Shown piece by piece: positions 53,140-62,504 of a stretch of DNA of 64,000 nucleotides (position 1 is the stretch's first letter; each line of letters starts with the position of its first letter). The DNA is from Arcicella rosea. Its GTDB lineage: Bacteria; Bacteroidota; Bacteroidia; Cytophagales; Spirosomataceae. The stretch spans positions 62,001 to 126,000 of the forward strand of contig NZ_JBEUMS010000016.1 in assembly GCF_040543805.1 (NCBI RefSeq). The letters run 5' to 3'. Below the pieces are notes generated by a model. The model was not told the DNA's origin. It ran no database searches and saw nothing but the letters and a program-made list of their open reading frames with translations. The position numbers and the translations under genes were made by a program.

Positions 53140-56100
53140 TCAAAGTGCTAAAGGCAAAGTAAAGAAAAACTTAGTTCCTTCATTCTCAACGGTTTCAAAC
53201 CAAATACTTCCTTTGGCATTATCAACTACCCATTTTGCTAAAGCCAACCCTACACCTGAACCTTGCACTTTCGTTGAATAATCTAACATAAATATTTTCC
53301 CTTGGTTTTCTTCAGGAATTCCAATGCCATTATCTTGAATACTGAAAGTCACTGCTTCAAGCCCAACTTCTACGGCAATAATCACCTCCGCATTTCTACT
53401 TTCTGGGATGGATTGAATGGCATTCATTATCAAATTCTTAATGATATTTCCAGTTAATTGGCGGTCACCAACTACTTTAATGGCTTTTACAGGAACCATC
53501 ATTCGAATATGTTGTTGAGTATCGTCTTTGAAAAGATTGACTACTTTTCTAGTTTCATAGGCAAAATCAAATACTTCACTTTTAGGAATTGGCAATCTAG
53601 CAAAATCTGAAAAAGAAGTAGCGATGTATGAAAGATTATCAATTTGCCCTGTCAAAGATTCAATTTGGTCCTTTACTTGCGACATATCCAATTCTGTACC
53701 TCTTGAAATCTTACGTAACAATAATTGCAAAGACAATTTCATTGGCGTCAACGGATTTTTAATCTCATGAGCTACTTGTTTTGCCATTTGTTGCCAAGCA
53801 GATTGCTTATTGGCATCGGTCAAAGCCACTTTAGATTCATCCAACTTTACCAGCATTTCGTTATAGGCTTTTACCAAAACACCAATTTCATCATCCGAAC
53901 GCCAAGAAAGTGGTTCGCTTGGTTTACTTAAATCAATTTTCCGCAATTTATTGGTAATCATCTGTAACGGAACAACCAAAAGATTAGAAGCCAAATACGA
54001 AAACCATAATAATACTAAGAAAATAGTGGTAAAAGTATTCAATAAAGAACCAATGACAGAACTTACTTCTTTGGTAAAATAAGTTTTTGAATCGTAGAAG
54101 GGAATACAAACAATTCCCAAGAACTTACCTTCATTCGATTTTAATTCTAAGTAAGAAGTTTTAAAAGATAAGTCCCCAATGGCTTCATCTAAAATCACTT
54201 TCTTCTCTTTTTCTTCCATCAATTGCGTATAAGCAATTGGATTAATGTATGAAGAAATAAAGCCTTGTTCAAAACTCAAAGGTTTATTACTTGCTAATAA
54301 ATGACCTTTCGTGTCAAAAACGCTGATGTACTTTTTAGTACTTACAGCGATGCTATTGATGGTATCAGACAAAAACTGTTTACTCATTTTCCCCTGAATA
54401 TATCTATCAACAGCTGGCATCAGATTGATGCCAATACTTTCAGTTTGGTTTAAATAACTATTTTCTTGGCTTTCTGAAAATTTGGTTCCGATAATACTAA
54501 ATGTAATACTTACTACCAAAATCAGCGGAAGTAAAAAAGCAATATTAAGATAGATTTGAATTTTACTAGCAATATTGATATTCATCTTCGACAATCCATA
54601 TTGCGAAGCATAAAATAAAATGACAACGATGATAGTAAAAACTAATATTAAAAAGAGAAAAGAAAAATTGGCATAAATAGATGCAATACTTTGTGTTTCT
54701 GATGAAACCACAATTGCTCTGCCATTTTTACCAATAAAACCTACATGTTTGTAGCCATTTTCTTCTACACCTTCTTCAATAATCTCTTTTCCTAATAAAG
54801 TTTCGTTCGATAATTTACTTTCGTAGTTGAAGCCCTCTCCTCCTGTTTTTACAATTTTCCCATTTTCATAAATCGCAAAACTATAAGTATTAGCTTTCAG
54901 TTTATTTCCTGAAATAATGGGTGATTCTCCGTCAGTTGAGCTTTCAGTAAATTCTTTTTTCTTTTTTAAGTCTAAAATTATATAGCCAGTTACTAAGTCT
55001 TCTTTATTTAAAAGTGGAATAAAATTAAAATACTGTTTACCCGAATAAACCTCTAAATCATTCACAAAATATACATTGGCATTTTTTGTTTGGTACTTAG
55101 GCAGTTTAAATATCTTTTCAAAAGTTTCATAATTCTCTATTTCATCCGTATTATCAAGGGATTTTCCTGTGTAATCAAATACAAAAACATTAACATCATA
55201 ATAAGAAAAATAGCTGTCTAATAAATTATGCTTGATATAATTCTCTACTTGTTCTTTGGGTAAAAAGTCTGATTTCAACAAGTTCATTACTATTGAATCT
55301 CTACTAATTACAAGACTTGCTTTACTTAAAAGAAATTCTGCTTTTTCATCATTTTCGTCAAAATAACTCTTGGCAAATTGTTTTTTCTGAGTAAAATCTT
55401 CTTCCACATTTTGCTGACTAACTACATAATTTCCAATACCTGCACACACTAATGCTCCACAAAAGAAATAAATGGAAGTTTGATAACGGAAAGTATATAA
55501 ATAACGTGGGAAAGAGGTGAAAAACAGCACTAACACATAAACAGCGTGTATTCCGAAAACGACAATATTAAAATTGGAGAAAACAAAGCAAACTAAACTC
55601 GCAAAAACGAAAGCCAATAGCAAGGCTTGATAAACCCATTTTGTATGTTGTCGATTAAGTTTTATCACCAAAATGATAAGAAAATGACAGATTAAGAAGT
55701 ATCCTAATGATATTAAAACATAAATCAGCAATGAATAAAAAACCAGTGGTTTTTCCCAAATATCAATATTCAATGCCAAACTCAATTCATTATTTGACTT
55801 TTGATAAATATCTAACAGCACGCTGTACATTAATTGGCTCACTCCAAAACTGCCAATCAGAAGTACCACTGAAATAATGCGTTTGATAGGCTTTTCTAAA
55901 TTCATCAGCCACAAATACACACTCATTTTGTAGAAGTAATTTATCAAGTAAAACAAGATAAATACAAGCACTAATAAGTTAATAATTAGGTCGCCCAAAG
56001 AAGGTGAGAAAATGGATACGCTAAAATATTTGGGATTAAAAAGCTCTGATTCACTGAAAATAAATGGAATTGAACAAAACAACATGGCTACTCTTAATAA

Positions 56101-56886
56101 CAAAAAGAAAGCCACCAAAATCATAAAAGCCAAACCGTATTGATGACTATTATTGAAGTACCAAATCCAAGTAAATAAATATATGATTGAAAAAAGTAAA
56201 CACAAAAAGCCAACGATGATAACCGCATCAGGAATAATATGATGCTGGGAATTATCTGTTTCGTCTGAAAATACAGAAAATAGGAAGGTTTTGGAAGGAG
56301 TAAAAATATTATACTGAACTTTTGATGCTGGAATGATGCTGATTTCTTTCGGGTCAACCTTAAAAACACTTTCATTGAAAACCGTTTTTTGTCCATTTCC
56401 TCGATACTCTTTTGAATAAGAAAGATTAATCATCGAAAAAACTTCAAAAGTATTAGTGCCAACTGTTACCCAACGTCGATTCAAAATAAACTTCCCTGTT
56501 TCTAATTCTAAGGCTTTGGTACTGTAATTTCCTTTGATAAAAGTATAATCAGGTACAAATTGGTAATCAGACCAAAATATCAATTTTCCATTTCTAAAAA
56601 CGAAATATGGATAAGCTGTTGTAGTTCTGAAAGCACTAAATCTATTACTCTTTGCATTCGTAATTGTTCCAAAAACTTTGTCTAAATCCGAATTTGATTG
56701 CTTAATTTCTTGGCTCACTTTGTTTTGAACATCAAACAGATACTTCTCTTCGAATGTTTTACTAATTCCATCGCCAATAACAACATATAAAAATGCTGCT
56801 ATTCCAAAGCACAAAAAAGCCAAACTCAAAAAGATATTTCTCTTAAGGAAAAATGAGATAAGAAATTTAGTAAATGTATGATTCAT
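53140..56886 (-). CDS. Very large NtrY-like membrane sensor histidine kinase
   Basis: 1248 residues. After a first helix (about 16-37) and a periplasmic loop comes a block of about eight membrane helices (roughly 215-500), a large periplasmic domain, another helix pair near 745 and 785, a second periplasmic domain, and a helix before the HAMP region (about 950-1010). The dimerisation domain has QMAKQVAHEIKNPLTPMKL with phospho-acceptor His1040, and the ATPase domain has DNGIGIPEENQGKIF near residue 1180 and GSGVGLALAKW. The H-E-I-K-N-P-L-T-P wording is the NtrY type. No response regulator gene is adjacent, so the partner is unknown. Confidence 0.88.
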   Translation of the reverse strand: MNHTFTKFLISFFLKRNIFLSLAFLCFGIAAFLYVVIGDGISKTFEEKYLFDVQNKVSQEIKQSNSDLDKVFGTITNAKSNRFSAFRTTTAYPYFVFRNGKLIFWSDYQFVPDYTFIKGNYSTKALELETGKFILNRRWVTVGTNTFEVFSMINLSYSKEYRGNGQKTVFNESVFKVDPKEISIIPASKVQYNIFTPSKTFLFSVFSDETDNSQHHIIPDAVIIVGFLCLLFSIIYLFTWIWYFNNSHQYGLAFMILVAFFLLLRVAMLFCSIPFIFSESELFNPKYFSVSIFSPSLGDLIINLLVLVFILFYLINYFYKMSVYLWLMNLEKPIKRIISVVLLIGSFGVSQLMYSVLLDIYQKSNNELSLALNIDIWEKPLVFYSLLIYVLISLGYFLICHFLIILVIKLNRQHTKWVYQALLLAFVFASLVCFVFSNFNIVVFGIHAVYVLVLFFTSFPRYLYTFRYQTSIYFFCGALVCAGIGNYVVSQQNVEEDFTQKKQFAKSYFDENDEKAEFLLSKASLVISRDSIVMNLLKSDFLPKEQVENYIKHNLLDSYFSYYDVNVFVFDYTGKSLDNTDEIENYETFEKIFKLPKYQTKNANVYFVNDLEVYSGKQYFNFIPLLNKEDLVTGYIILDLKKKKEFTESSTDGESPIISGNKLKANTYSFAIYENGKIVKTGGEGFNYESKLSNETLLGKEIIEEGVEENGYKHVGFIGKNGRAIVVSSETQSIASIYANFSFLFLILVFTIIVVILFYASQYGLSKMNINIASKIQIYLNIAFLLPLILVVSITFSIIGTKFSESQENSYLNQTESIGINLMPAVDRYIQGKMSKQFLSDTINSIAVSTKKYISVFDTKGHLLASNKPLSFEQGFISSYINPIAYTQLMEEKEKKVILDEAIGDLSFKTSYLELKSNEGKFLGIVCIPFYDSKTYFTKEVSSVIGSLLNTFTTIFLVLLWFSYLASNLLVVPLQMITNKLRKIDLSKPSEPLSWRSDDEIGVLVKAYNEMLVKLDESKVALTDANKQSAWQQMAKQVAHEIKNPLTPMKLSLQLLLRKISRGTELDMSQVKDQIESLTGQIDNLSYIATSFSDFARLPIPKSEVFDFAYETRKVVNLFKDDTQQHIRMMVPVKAIKVVGDRQLTGNIIKNLIMNAIQSIPESRNAEVIIAVEVGLEAVTFSIQDNGIGIPEENQGKIFMLDYSTKVQGSGVGLALAKWVVDNAKGSIWFETVENEGTKFFFTLPLAL

Positions 56887-57052
56887 AACATTTTACTTGT
56901 GGGCAATCTATTCTTTATATCTGAAACAGAAGCCTTTTCAAACAAAAAATAGCACAAACATGGTTTTTAAAGTTTTATTGGACAAAGAGGATTTACTCAT
57001 TTTATCAAAAATACTCTATTTTTTTAAAATAAGTGTTTTTGATGAAACAAAA

Positions 57053-57082
57053 AGAAGAGTCTATTGTTCAAAAGACTCTTCT
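57053..57082 (-). terminator. Rho-independent terminator after metF
   Basis: AGAAGAGTCT (57053-57062) pairs with AGACTCTTCT (57073-57082); a T-run follows on the minus strand. Lies 34 bp downstream of the metF stop. Confidence 0.8.
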
Positions 57083-57116
57083 AAAAGGGAATTAAAATAT
57101 TTTTGGATGAAATTAC

Positions 57117-58070
57117 TTAAAAAATTGCCTCAGCAATCTTCTTAGTACTTTCTGATTTACTCATGGTATAGAAGTGTAAAATTGGTGCTTCAAAAGCCAT
57201 CAATTCTTTACATTGCTGAATACACCATTCTATGCCAACTTGTTTAACGTCTTTATCTGTTTTGCAATTTGTTACTGCTGTTACCAAATCTTCTGGCATA
57301 TCTAAATGGAAAATTCTTGGTAAAACTGTCAATTGTTTCTTAGTTGCCAAAGGTTTTAAGCCCGGAATAATTGGTACATTAATTCCTTCTTCACGACATT
57401 TCTTTACAAAATCAAAGTATTTCTGATTATCAAAAAACATTTGTGTAACGATATAATCTGCACCTAATGCTACTTTCTTTTTTAAATAATCAAAATCGGT
57501 ATTGAAGTTGGGTGCTTCAAAATGTTTTTCTGGATAACCCGCTACGCCTATACAAAAATTAGTTGGCGACGCTTGTGTTTCTTCATGCAAAAGTTCTCCA
57601 TTATTCATTCTTACTACTTGTTGCAATAAATCACTTGCAAAAGCATGACCACCTTTTTCAGGTGTAAATGCTGGATTTCCTTTCACCGGGTCACCACGAA
57701 GTACTAATACATTATCAATACCCAAATAGTGTAAATCAAACAAAAAATCTTCTGTTTCTTCTTTTGTGAATCCTCCGCAAATTACATGTGGCACTGCATC
57801 AACATTGAAACGATTCATCAAACTTGCACAAATACCAACTGTACCAGGACGTTTGCGAATTGGAATTCTATCAATCTGACCGTTCACTATTTTCTCTAAA
57901 AATTCTTCACGGTGATAGGTTACCTCAATAAAAGGCGGTTTAAATTCCATCAAAGGCTCAATATTACTCATCAATGCTTGAATACTTTCCCCTTTAACTG
58001 GCGGAATAATCTCTATTGAAAACAAGGTCTTACCTTTTGCTTGCTCGATGTATTGGGTAATTTTGGTCAT
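57117..58070 (-). CDS. metF: 5,10-Methylenetetrahydrofolate reductase
   Basis: 317 residues. The enzyme reduces 5,10-methylene-THF to 5-methyl-THF for methionine synthesis, using FAD. FSIEIIPPVKGESIQ is the N-terminal family motif, VTYHREEFLEKI carries the conserved strand, DNVLVLRGDPVKG contacts FAD, and GADYIVTQMFFDNQKYF is the folate-binding region. Methionine synthase is not in the window. It has a good promoter placed in the end of the gene upstream. Confidence 0.93.
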   Translation of the reverse strand: MTKITQYIEQAKGKTLFSIEIIPPVKGESIQALMSNIEPLMEFKPPFIEVTYHREEFLEKIVNGQIDRIPIRKRPGTVGICASLMNRFNVDAVPHVICGGFTKEETEDFLFDLHYLGIDNVLVLRGDPVKGNPAFTPEKGGHAFASDLLQQVVRMNNGELLHEETQASPTNFCIGVAGYPEKHFEAPNFNTDFDYLKKKVALGADYIVTQMFFDNQKYFDFVKKCREEGINVPIIPGLKPLATKKQLTVLPRIFHLDMPEDLVTAVTNCKTDKDVKQVGIEWCIQQCKELMAFEAPILHFYTMSKSESTKKIAEAIF

Positions 58071-58148
58071 AATTAAGATAATAAATCTCCGTCCTTTCGG
58101 TGAATTGCTTCAACAAAGTATCGTAGATAGCATTAATTTATATTTTTA

Positions 58149-58179
58149 CAAAGGTAGGCAAAACTTACAGAGTCAAAAA
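58149..58179 (-). promoter_or_regulatory. Promoter for metF, canonical Bacteroidota type
   Basis: On the minus strand TTTTTG (58174-58179) and TACCTTTG (58149-58156) are separated by 17 bases, matching TTTG-N17-TAnnTTTG. The start of transcription would be near 58143, giving a leader of about 70 nt. The -33 box lies inside the 3' end of the small gene at 58165. Confidence 0.55.
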
Positions 58180-58485
58180 CTGCTTTACTAACATTTCCCA
58201 CTCATCTGCCAATGAACCTACAAAAACTGACGATTTTGCACGAGTGTACCAATATCTGGCATTCCAATTATCGCCTTCCTTTCTGTGCAAATAAGCGTGT
58301 AATTGGTCATAATTTTTCGAACCTTCGTTACTTTGCGCTACTTCATGTGCTTGTTCCCAATCGTCATTAGCATCGTACCAAAGTGCTACGAGTAATTCAT
58401 GAACAGAAGAAGGCGGAGCAGGTTGAGCAAGTGTTGCTTTAAATTCAGCGTAAGTCATCGAATCTAACATTTTTAAATGAGCCAT
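58165..58485 (-). CDS. Conserved small protein of unknown function
   Basis: 106 residues; I do not recognise a named family. The sequence has HELLVALWYDANDDWEQAHEVAQ, then LHAYLHRKEGD and ARYWYTRAKSSVF, a wording I have a general impression of as conserved in small bacterial proteins of unknown function. It is probably mostly helical, resembling a short tetratricopeptide-like element, without signal peptide or membrane segment. It lies upstream of metF but metF has its own promoter. Confidence 0.7.
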   Translation of the reverse strand: MAHLKMLDSMTYAEFKATLAQPAPPSSVHELLVALWYDANDDWEQAHEVAQSNEGSKNYDQLHAYLHRKEGDNWNARYWYTRAKSSVFVGSLADEWEMLVKQFLTL

Positions 58486-58696
58486 AAAGTTACATACTAA
58501 GTAGGTTCAAATAAAAAGTCGTTCGGCTATTTCTTTACAAAATGGCTTATTAGTCTTTCTTAAAAAGGGAAAAAAGGACATAATGACTGAAGAGTATTTA
58601 AAAACAAGCCGTTTTGTCTGATAAAATCCACTGGTATAGGATTTGAAAGAAGGTAGATAACCTAAAAAGGAATCTGTGTAAACCTTTAATAAGTAA

Positions 58697-59098
58697 ATGA
58701 AGATGAAAAAGAAAATAGAAATTCCGAGAAATATATTAGCTGACATTGATTTTAACAATACTTTAAATGGCGGTAGAACAGAACCTAATATTGAGGTGAA
58801 TCAAACTGAAAATGCTTATGAAGTTTTTGTAAAAGTAGCTGGTTTAAGTGCAGACCATTTACAAATGGATGTTCAGGATAACCGACTTTGGTTATATGCT
58901 TTACAACCTGTTTTGAAAAAGGCGGAAGAAGACGAAGCACAAAATTTTGTTCCACAAACCATCGGACAAATTATGCTGCCCAATTTTGTTGACCTAGAAA
59001 ATATTTCAGCGAAGTATTATAACCATCAATGGAAAATTGTAATGCCAATTGATGAACATAGAAAAGGGTTCAAGAAGAGAATTGATGTAGAAATCTAA
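58697..59098 (+). CDS. Hsp20/alpha-crystallin-like protein
   Basis: 133 residues. A short polar N-terminus precedes the crystallin-like beta-sandwich: EPNIEVNQTENAYEVFVKVA then GLSADHLQMDVQDNRLWLYA, and ending VMPIDEHRKGFKKRIDVEI. It lacks the long N-terminal arm and the usual G-V-L and I-x-I motifs of typical small heat-shock chaperones, so it is a divergent member. It ends at a shared terminator with the outer membrane protein gene. Confidence 0.75.
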   Translation: MKMKKKIEIPRNILADIDFNNTLNGGRTEPNIEVNQTENAYEVFVKVAGLSADHLQMDVQDNRLWLYALQPVLKKAEEDEAQNFVPQTIGQIMLPNFVDLENISAKYYNHQWKIVMPIDEHRKGFKKRIDVEI

Positions 59099-59119
59099 GC
59101 AAACAAAATGCAATATATA

Positions 59120-59156
59120 AGCCCTACGATTACGCTTTCGTAGGGCTTTTCTTTTT
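59120..59156. terminator. Bidirectional terminator between Hsp20-like and outer membrane protein genes
   Basis: AGCCCTACGA (59120-59129) pairs with TCGTAGGGCT (59138-59147), followed by a T-rich stretch to 59156. Confidence 0.85.
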
Positions 59157-59165
59157 CTCAAAATC

Positions 59166-59642
59166 TTAGAAAGTATATCTGAACGATAATGCTATTTCAT
59201 CTGCCCAGAAACTACTATAATTGATGATATTGATTGCCGGTTTCCAGTCTAAACTGATAGCTAAAGGAATAGTTCTAGCATAAGCTTCTAAGCCTAAAAT
59301 ACCATCTAAACCTAATACGGTTGTTTGGTCTCTATCTAAAAAGCCTGGACGTTTATCTCCCCAAACATATACGTGACCACCACCACCAATGAACCAGTTG
59401 AAATCTCTGGAATTAAAAGCCCTACCGTGTACTTCATAAAGTCCTGTTAAGCCAAAACCGTCATAACGGAATGAACCAATCAATTCTACAGCATCTTTGT
59501 TATTCACAAAGGTTTTGAATGTAATACCATTCGTATTACCCAAACGAATACCTAAAGCTGACTTGTACTGCCCTTGAGCTTTTACCGAAGTACTTACACC
59601 CAATAAAACGAGTATAAAAGCACTGAATAAGAGTTTTTTCAT
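59166..59642 (-). CDS. Small outer membrane or exported beta-rich protein
   Basis: 158 residues with a clear signal peptide (about residues 1-22, KKLLFSAFILVLLGVSTSVKAQ). The mature part has alternating hydrophobic residues (GIRLGNTNGITFKTFVNNKD, then WFIGGGGHVYVWG and PLAISLDWKPAINII) and ends in Phe (ALSFRYTF), all consistent with a small eight-stranded beta-barrel. No named family recognised. Confidence 0.7.
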   Translation of the reverse strand: MKKLLFSAFILVLLGVSTSVKAQGQYKSALGIRLGNTNGITFKTFVNNKDAVELIGSFRYDGFGLTGLYEVHGRAFNSRDFNWFIGGGGHVYVWGDKRPGFLDRDQTTVLGLDGILGLEAYARTIPLAISLDWKPAINIINYSSFWADEIALSFRYTF

Positions 59643-59865
59643 GTTAATGTTGTTAATAATTTAATCAAAAAGCATTTCTAAATAATTATACCAAAGGGAA
59701 TCCTGCTATTTTGTAGAAAATAATCCTCAATAAATCCACAAAAGTAAATTCTAAAAGATTTTTGGAAAAATTGAGTAAAAATCTATCCTTACAATACTCT
59801 ACAAGTAAAAACTGGAAAATACTTATCTTTCAGCCATAATCGAATTCATCCTAAATCTCCTTATT

Positions 59866-61011
59866 ATGAATATTAAAACTAAACTCTTACTAGTACTTTT
59901 TGTGCTGTTTCAAAGCATTGCTTTTGCTACTGTAAAGTACAATCAACCTCCTTCAAAAGAATTTTATTTATTGGTAGGCACTTATACTTCTGGAAAAAGT
60001 GAAGGAATTTATGTCTATAAATTCAATAGTGAAACAGGTAATTTCCAAGCAATTAGTATTGCTAAAAATCTAAAGAATCCAGCTTTTTTAGCGATTTCTC
60101 CTAATCAAAAGTATGTTTATTCTGTTGGTGAATTCAATAATGGCGGTGCTGTGTATGCTTTTGAGTTCGATAAAACAAAAGGGGAATTAACACAATTGAG
60201 TACACAATCTGCCAATGGTTCTGGTCCTTGCCATGTAGCTGTTGATAAAACAGGAAAATGGGTAATTGTGGGGAATTATGGGGCTGGAAGCCTAAGTGTT
60301 TTGCCTGTAGAAAGCAATGGAGGCGTAGCCGCAGCGATTCAAACCATCCAACACGAAGGAAAAAGTGTAGATGTGAACAGACAAGACAAACCACATGTGC
60401 ATTCAATTAACATTGCTCCAAATAATTTAGATGTTTTTGTGCCTGATTTAGGAATTGATAAAATCGTTACTTATCAATTGGATGCTAAAACTGGAAAATT
60501 AAATGTGGGAAATCCAGCTTTCACCAAAGTAAAAGACGGTACAGGTCCTAGACATTTCACTTTTCATCCTAACAAAAAGTTTGCTTATGTTATTCAGGAA
60601 TTAAGTGGAGAAATCACGGGCTTTAATTATAAAAAAGGTTCGCTTGAGGCTTTTCAAACGATTAGTACTTTGCCAGCAGATTATACAGGTGGAAAATCTT
60701 GTGCAGATATTCATATTTCGCCCGATGGTAAGTTTTTGTATGGTTCAAACAGAGTTCATGATAGCATTGCGATTTATTCAATCAATCAAAAAACAGGCGA
60801 ACTTACTTATATTACCAATCAGTCGGTGTTAGGAAAAAAACCAAGAAATTTCATGATTGACCCTACTGGAAAATTTGTTTTGATAGCCAATCAAGACAGT
60901 GATAATATCACCATTTTTGAACGTGACGCTCTTAAAGGTACTTTGACAGCTACGGGAAAGGAAATCTCAGTACCAACTCCAGTTTGTTTAAAAATGTTGG
61001 ATGTGGAGTAA
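59866..61011 (+). CDS. Lactonase family seven-bladed beta-propeller protein (6-phosphogluconolactonase-like)
   Basis: 381 residues with a signal peptide (about residues 1-22), so the protein is exported. Repeated propeller blades carry FYLLVGTYTSGKSEGIYVY, PAFLAISPNQKYVYSV, GPCHVAVDKTGKWVIVGNYG and GTGPRHFTFHPNKKFAYVI. This is the Pgl/PF10282 fold, used for 6-phosphogluconolactonase in some bacteria and for other lactonases; the exported form makes the pentose phosphate role less likely. A 62-bp tandem array follows its stop. Confidence 0.85.
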   Translation: MNIKTKLLLVLFVLFQSIAFATVKYNQPPSKEFYLLVGTYTSGKSEGIYVYKFNSETGNFQAISIAKNLKNPAFLAISPNQKYVYSVGEFNNGGAVYAFEFDKTKGELTQLSTQSANGSGPCHVAVDKTGKWVIVGNYGAGSLSVLPVESNGGVAAAIQTIQHEGKSVDVNRQDKPHVHSINIAPNNLDVFVPDLGIDKIVTYQLDAKTGKLNVGNPAFTKVKDGTGPRHFTFHPNKKFAYVIQELSGEITGFNYKKGSLEAFQTISTLPADYTGGKSCADIHISPDGKFLYGSNRVHDSIAIYSINQKTGELTYITNQSVLGKKPRNFMIDPTGKFVLIANQDSDNITIFERDALKGTLTATGKEISVPTPVCLKMLDVE

Positions 61012-61029
61012 GCTGATAGTTTAATACTT

Positions 61030-61302
61030 AAAAGTATCAAATGATATACTTCAAGTATCTCCATTTATACTAAATACCGCAATTTCCCGCAAAAAGTATC
61101 AAATGATATACTTCAAGTGTCTCCATTCATACTAAATACCGCAATTTCCCGCAAAAAAGTATCAAACGACATACTCCAAGTATCTCCGTTCATACTAAAT
61201 ACCGCAATTTCCCGCAAAAAAGTATCAAACGACATACTTCAAGTATCTCCATTCATACTAAATACCGCAATTTCCCGCAAAAAAGTATCAAACGACATAC
61301 TC
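61030..61302. repeat. Tandem array of 61-63-bp units
   Basis: Four units (61030-61090, 61091-61152, 61153-61215, 61216-61278) and the start of a fifth (61279-61302). Each begins with an A-tract of 4, 5, 6, 6 and 6 bases, then AGTATCAAAtGAtATACTTC, and ends in the conserved TACCGCAATTTCCCGC. The first two copies share TGATATACTT, the later ones CGACATACTC/TT. It lies between the lactonase gene and its terminator. Confidence 0.9.
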
Positions 61303-61312
61303 TATGATAAAC

Positions 61313-61352
61313 AAAAAGCTCTCTTCAACACATTGGTTAAAGAGAGCTTTTT
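61313..61352. terminator. Bidirectional terminator between lactonase and DUF3098 genes
   Basis: AAAAAGCTCTCTT (61313-61325) pairs with AAGAGAGCTTTTT (61340-61352) around a 14-base loop; a T-run follows on both strands. Confidence 0.85.
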
Positions 61353-61371
61353 GAATGAATATTTTCAGTCT

Positions 61372-61575
61372 TTATGATTTTTTAAGGATGGCAAAAAATT
61401 CAATGGTAAAACCTGCCAAAACAATGATTGGTCCTAGTGTTAAACCTAAAAACCCAAATCCAAATTCTTCTTTATCTAAACTCATGATAAAAAAACCGAT
61501 AAGAATAATGGCTATTCCTAGCAACATGATTAGATAATTTGTTTTTCCAAAAGGGAGTTTTTCTTTATTAGTCAT
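61372..61575 (-). CDS. DUF3098 small membrane protein
   Basis: 67 residues with two membrane helices (about residues 13-31 and 41-63). LPFGKTNYLIMLLGIAIILI and FGFLGLTLGPIIVLAGF match DUF3098, a Bacteroidota family usually encoded directly after ftsX. It lies 47 bp downstream of the ftsX stop on the same strand and so is probably co-transcribed. Function unknown; its position suggests a link to cell division or septal wall synthesis. Confidence 0.85.
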   Translation of the reverse strand: MTNKEKLPFGKTNYLIMLLGIAIILIGFFIMSLDKEEFGFGFLGLTLGPIIVLAGFTIEFFAILKKS

Positions 61576-61622
61576 TTTATATTTTTATTTTGAATTTCGT
61601 ATGAAAATTAATTGGTAAAAGC

Positions 61623-62504
61623 TTAATACAATTCATCAAGTGATAATCTTAAATATCTTTCAACCGACTGGAAAGTACTTAATATCCCCATCAAAGTACC
61701 GATGATTAAAATGCCCAAAAGTAAATAAATCATTTTATCCATTTCTTGTAATAAAACTAATCCTTCTACTTTACGCACAGCTAATTGTTGTAATAAAATC
61801 AAAAAAGAACTTGCCACTAAACCACTCGTAAGCCCTTGCAAAGCACCTTTTATAATAAATGGTTTACGAATAAAACCGTTGGTCGCTCCCACTAATTGCA
61901 TACTTCTGATTAAAAATCGCTGAGAATACAATGATAATTTGATGGTATTATTCACTAAAATGATAATAATCAAGAGTAACAACATCACAAAAACCGAAAG
62001 CACTAAATAGATTTTTGAAATATTTTTGTTGACTTCATCCACAAAATTCTCAACATAAGCTACTTCGTGAACACCCGGAATTAATTCTAAAGCTGCTTTA
62101 ATTTCTTTTAATTTAGCATCGTTAAAATACTCTTGCTTAATCTTTACAGCATATAAATTATGAAGTGGATTATTATCGCCAAGTAATCTTCTATAATCCT
62201 CTCCCGACTCTTCAATGAATTGTTTTGCAGCTACTTCCTTAGAAATAAAATTGATTTGTGGAGAGTTTTCTTTGAGCAATACAAACTCTTTTTTAATCAA
62301 TATTTTATAGATTGAATCTAGCTTGCTGGTTGTCAAATCATCGTCTAAATACACTTGTAGCTCCACATTTTGTTTAACCAATTCTGCGAGTTTACGGGCA
62401 TTTAATGTCAACAAACCACACATTCCGATTAAGAAAAGTGCAATTGTTAAACTAATAACAACCATGACATTCGGAGTACTTCCTAATTTCTTTATTTTAG
62501 CCAT
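61623..62504 (-). CDS. ftsX: Cell division protein FtsX
   Basis: 293 residues from the ATG at 62504 (a TTG five codons earlier extends the frame). One N-terminal helix (VMVVISLTIALFLIGMCGLL), a periplasmic domain (ELQVYLDDDLTTSKLDSIYK and later VAYVENFVDEVNKNISKI), then three helices in the MacB/FtsX-like permease fold with QRFLIRSMQLVGATNGFIRK. With FtsE it controls septal peptidoglycan hydrolases. FtsE is not nearby, as is usual in Bacteroidota. Confidence 0.92.
   Translation of the reverse strand: MAKIKKLGSTPNVMVVISLTIALFLIGMCGLLTLNARKLAELVKQNVELQVYLDDDLTTSKLDSIYKILIKKEFVLLKENSPQINFISKEVAAKQFIEESGEDYRRLLGDNNPLHNLYAVKIKQEYFNDAKLKEIKAALELIPGVHEVAYVENFVDEVNKNISKIYLVLSVFVMLLLLIIIILVNNTIKLSLYSQRFLIRSMQLVGATNGFIRKPFIIKGALQGLTSGLVASSFLILLQQLAVRKVEGLVLLQEMDKMIYLLLGILIIGTLMGILSTFQSVERYLRLSLDELY

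Noticed and set aside
56897..57145. 82-residue plus-strand ORF between the histidine kinase and metF
   Set aside because: It crosses the metF terminator hairpin, overlaps the end of metF and has low-complexity composition without family resemblance.
58507..58758. 83-residue minus-strand ORF overlapping the Hsp20-like gene
   Set aside because: It overlaps the start of a better supported gene and lies in its promoter region; the hydrophobic start reflects the AT-rich DNA.
61030..61302. CRISPR array
   Set aside because: The whole 62-bp unit is repeated; no variable spacers between conserved repeats and no cas genes.
61117..61377. 86-residue plus-strand ORF made of 21-residue repeats
   Set aside because: It is only the translation of the 62-bp tandem array, runs through the terminator hairpin and has no plausible start region.
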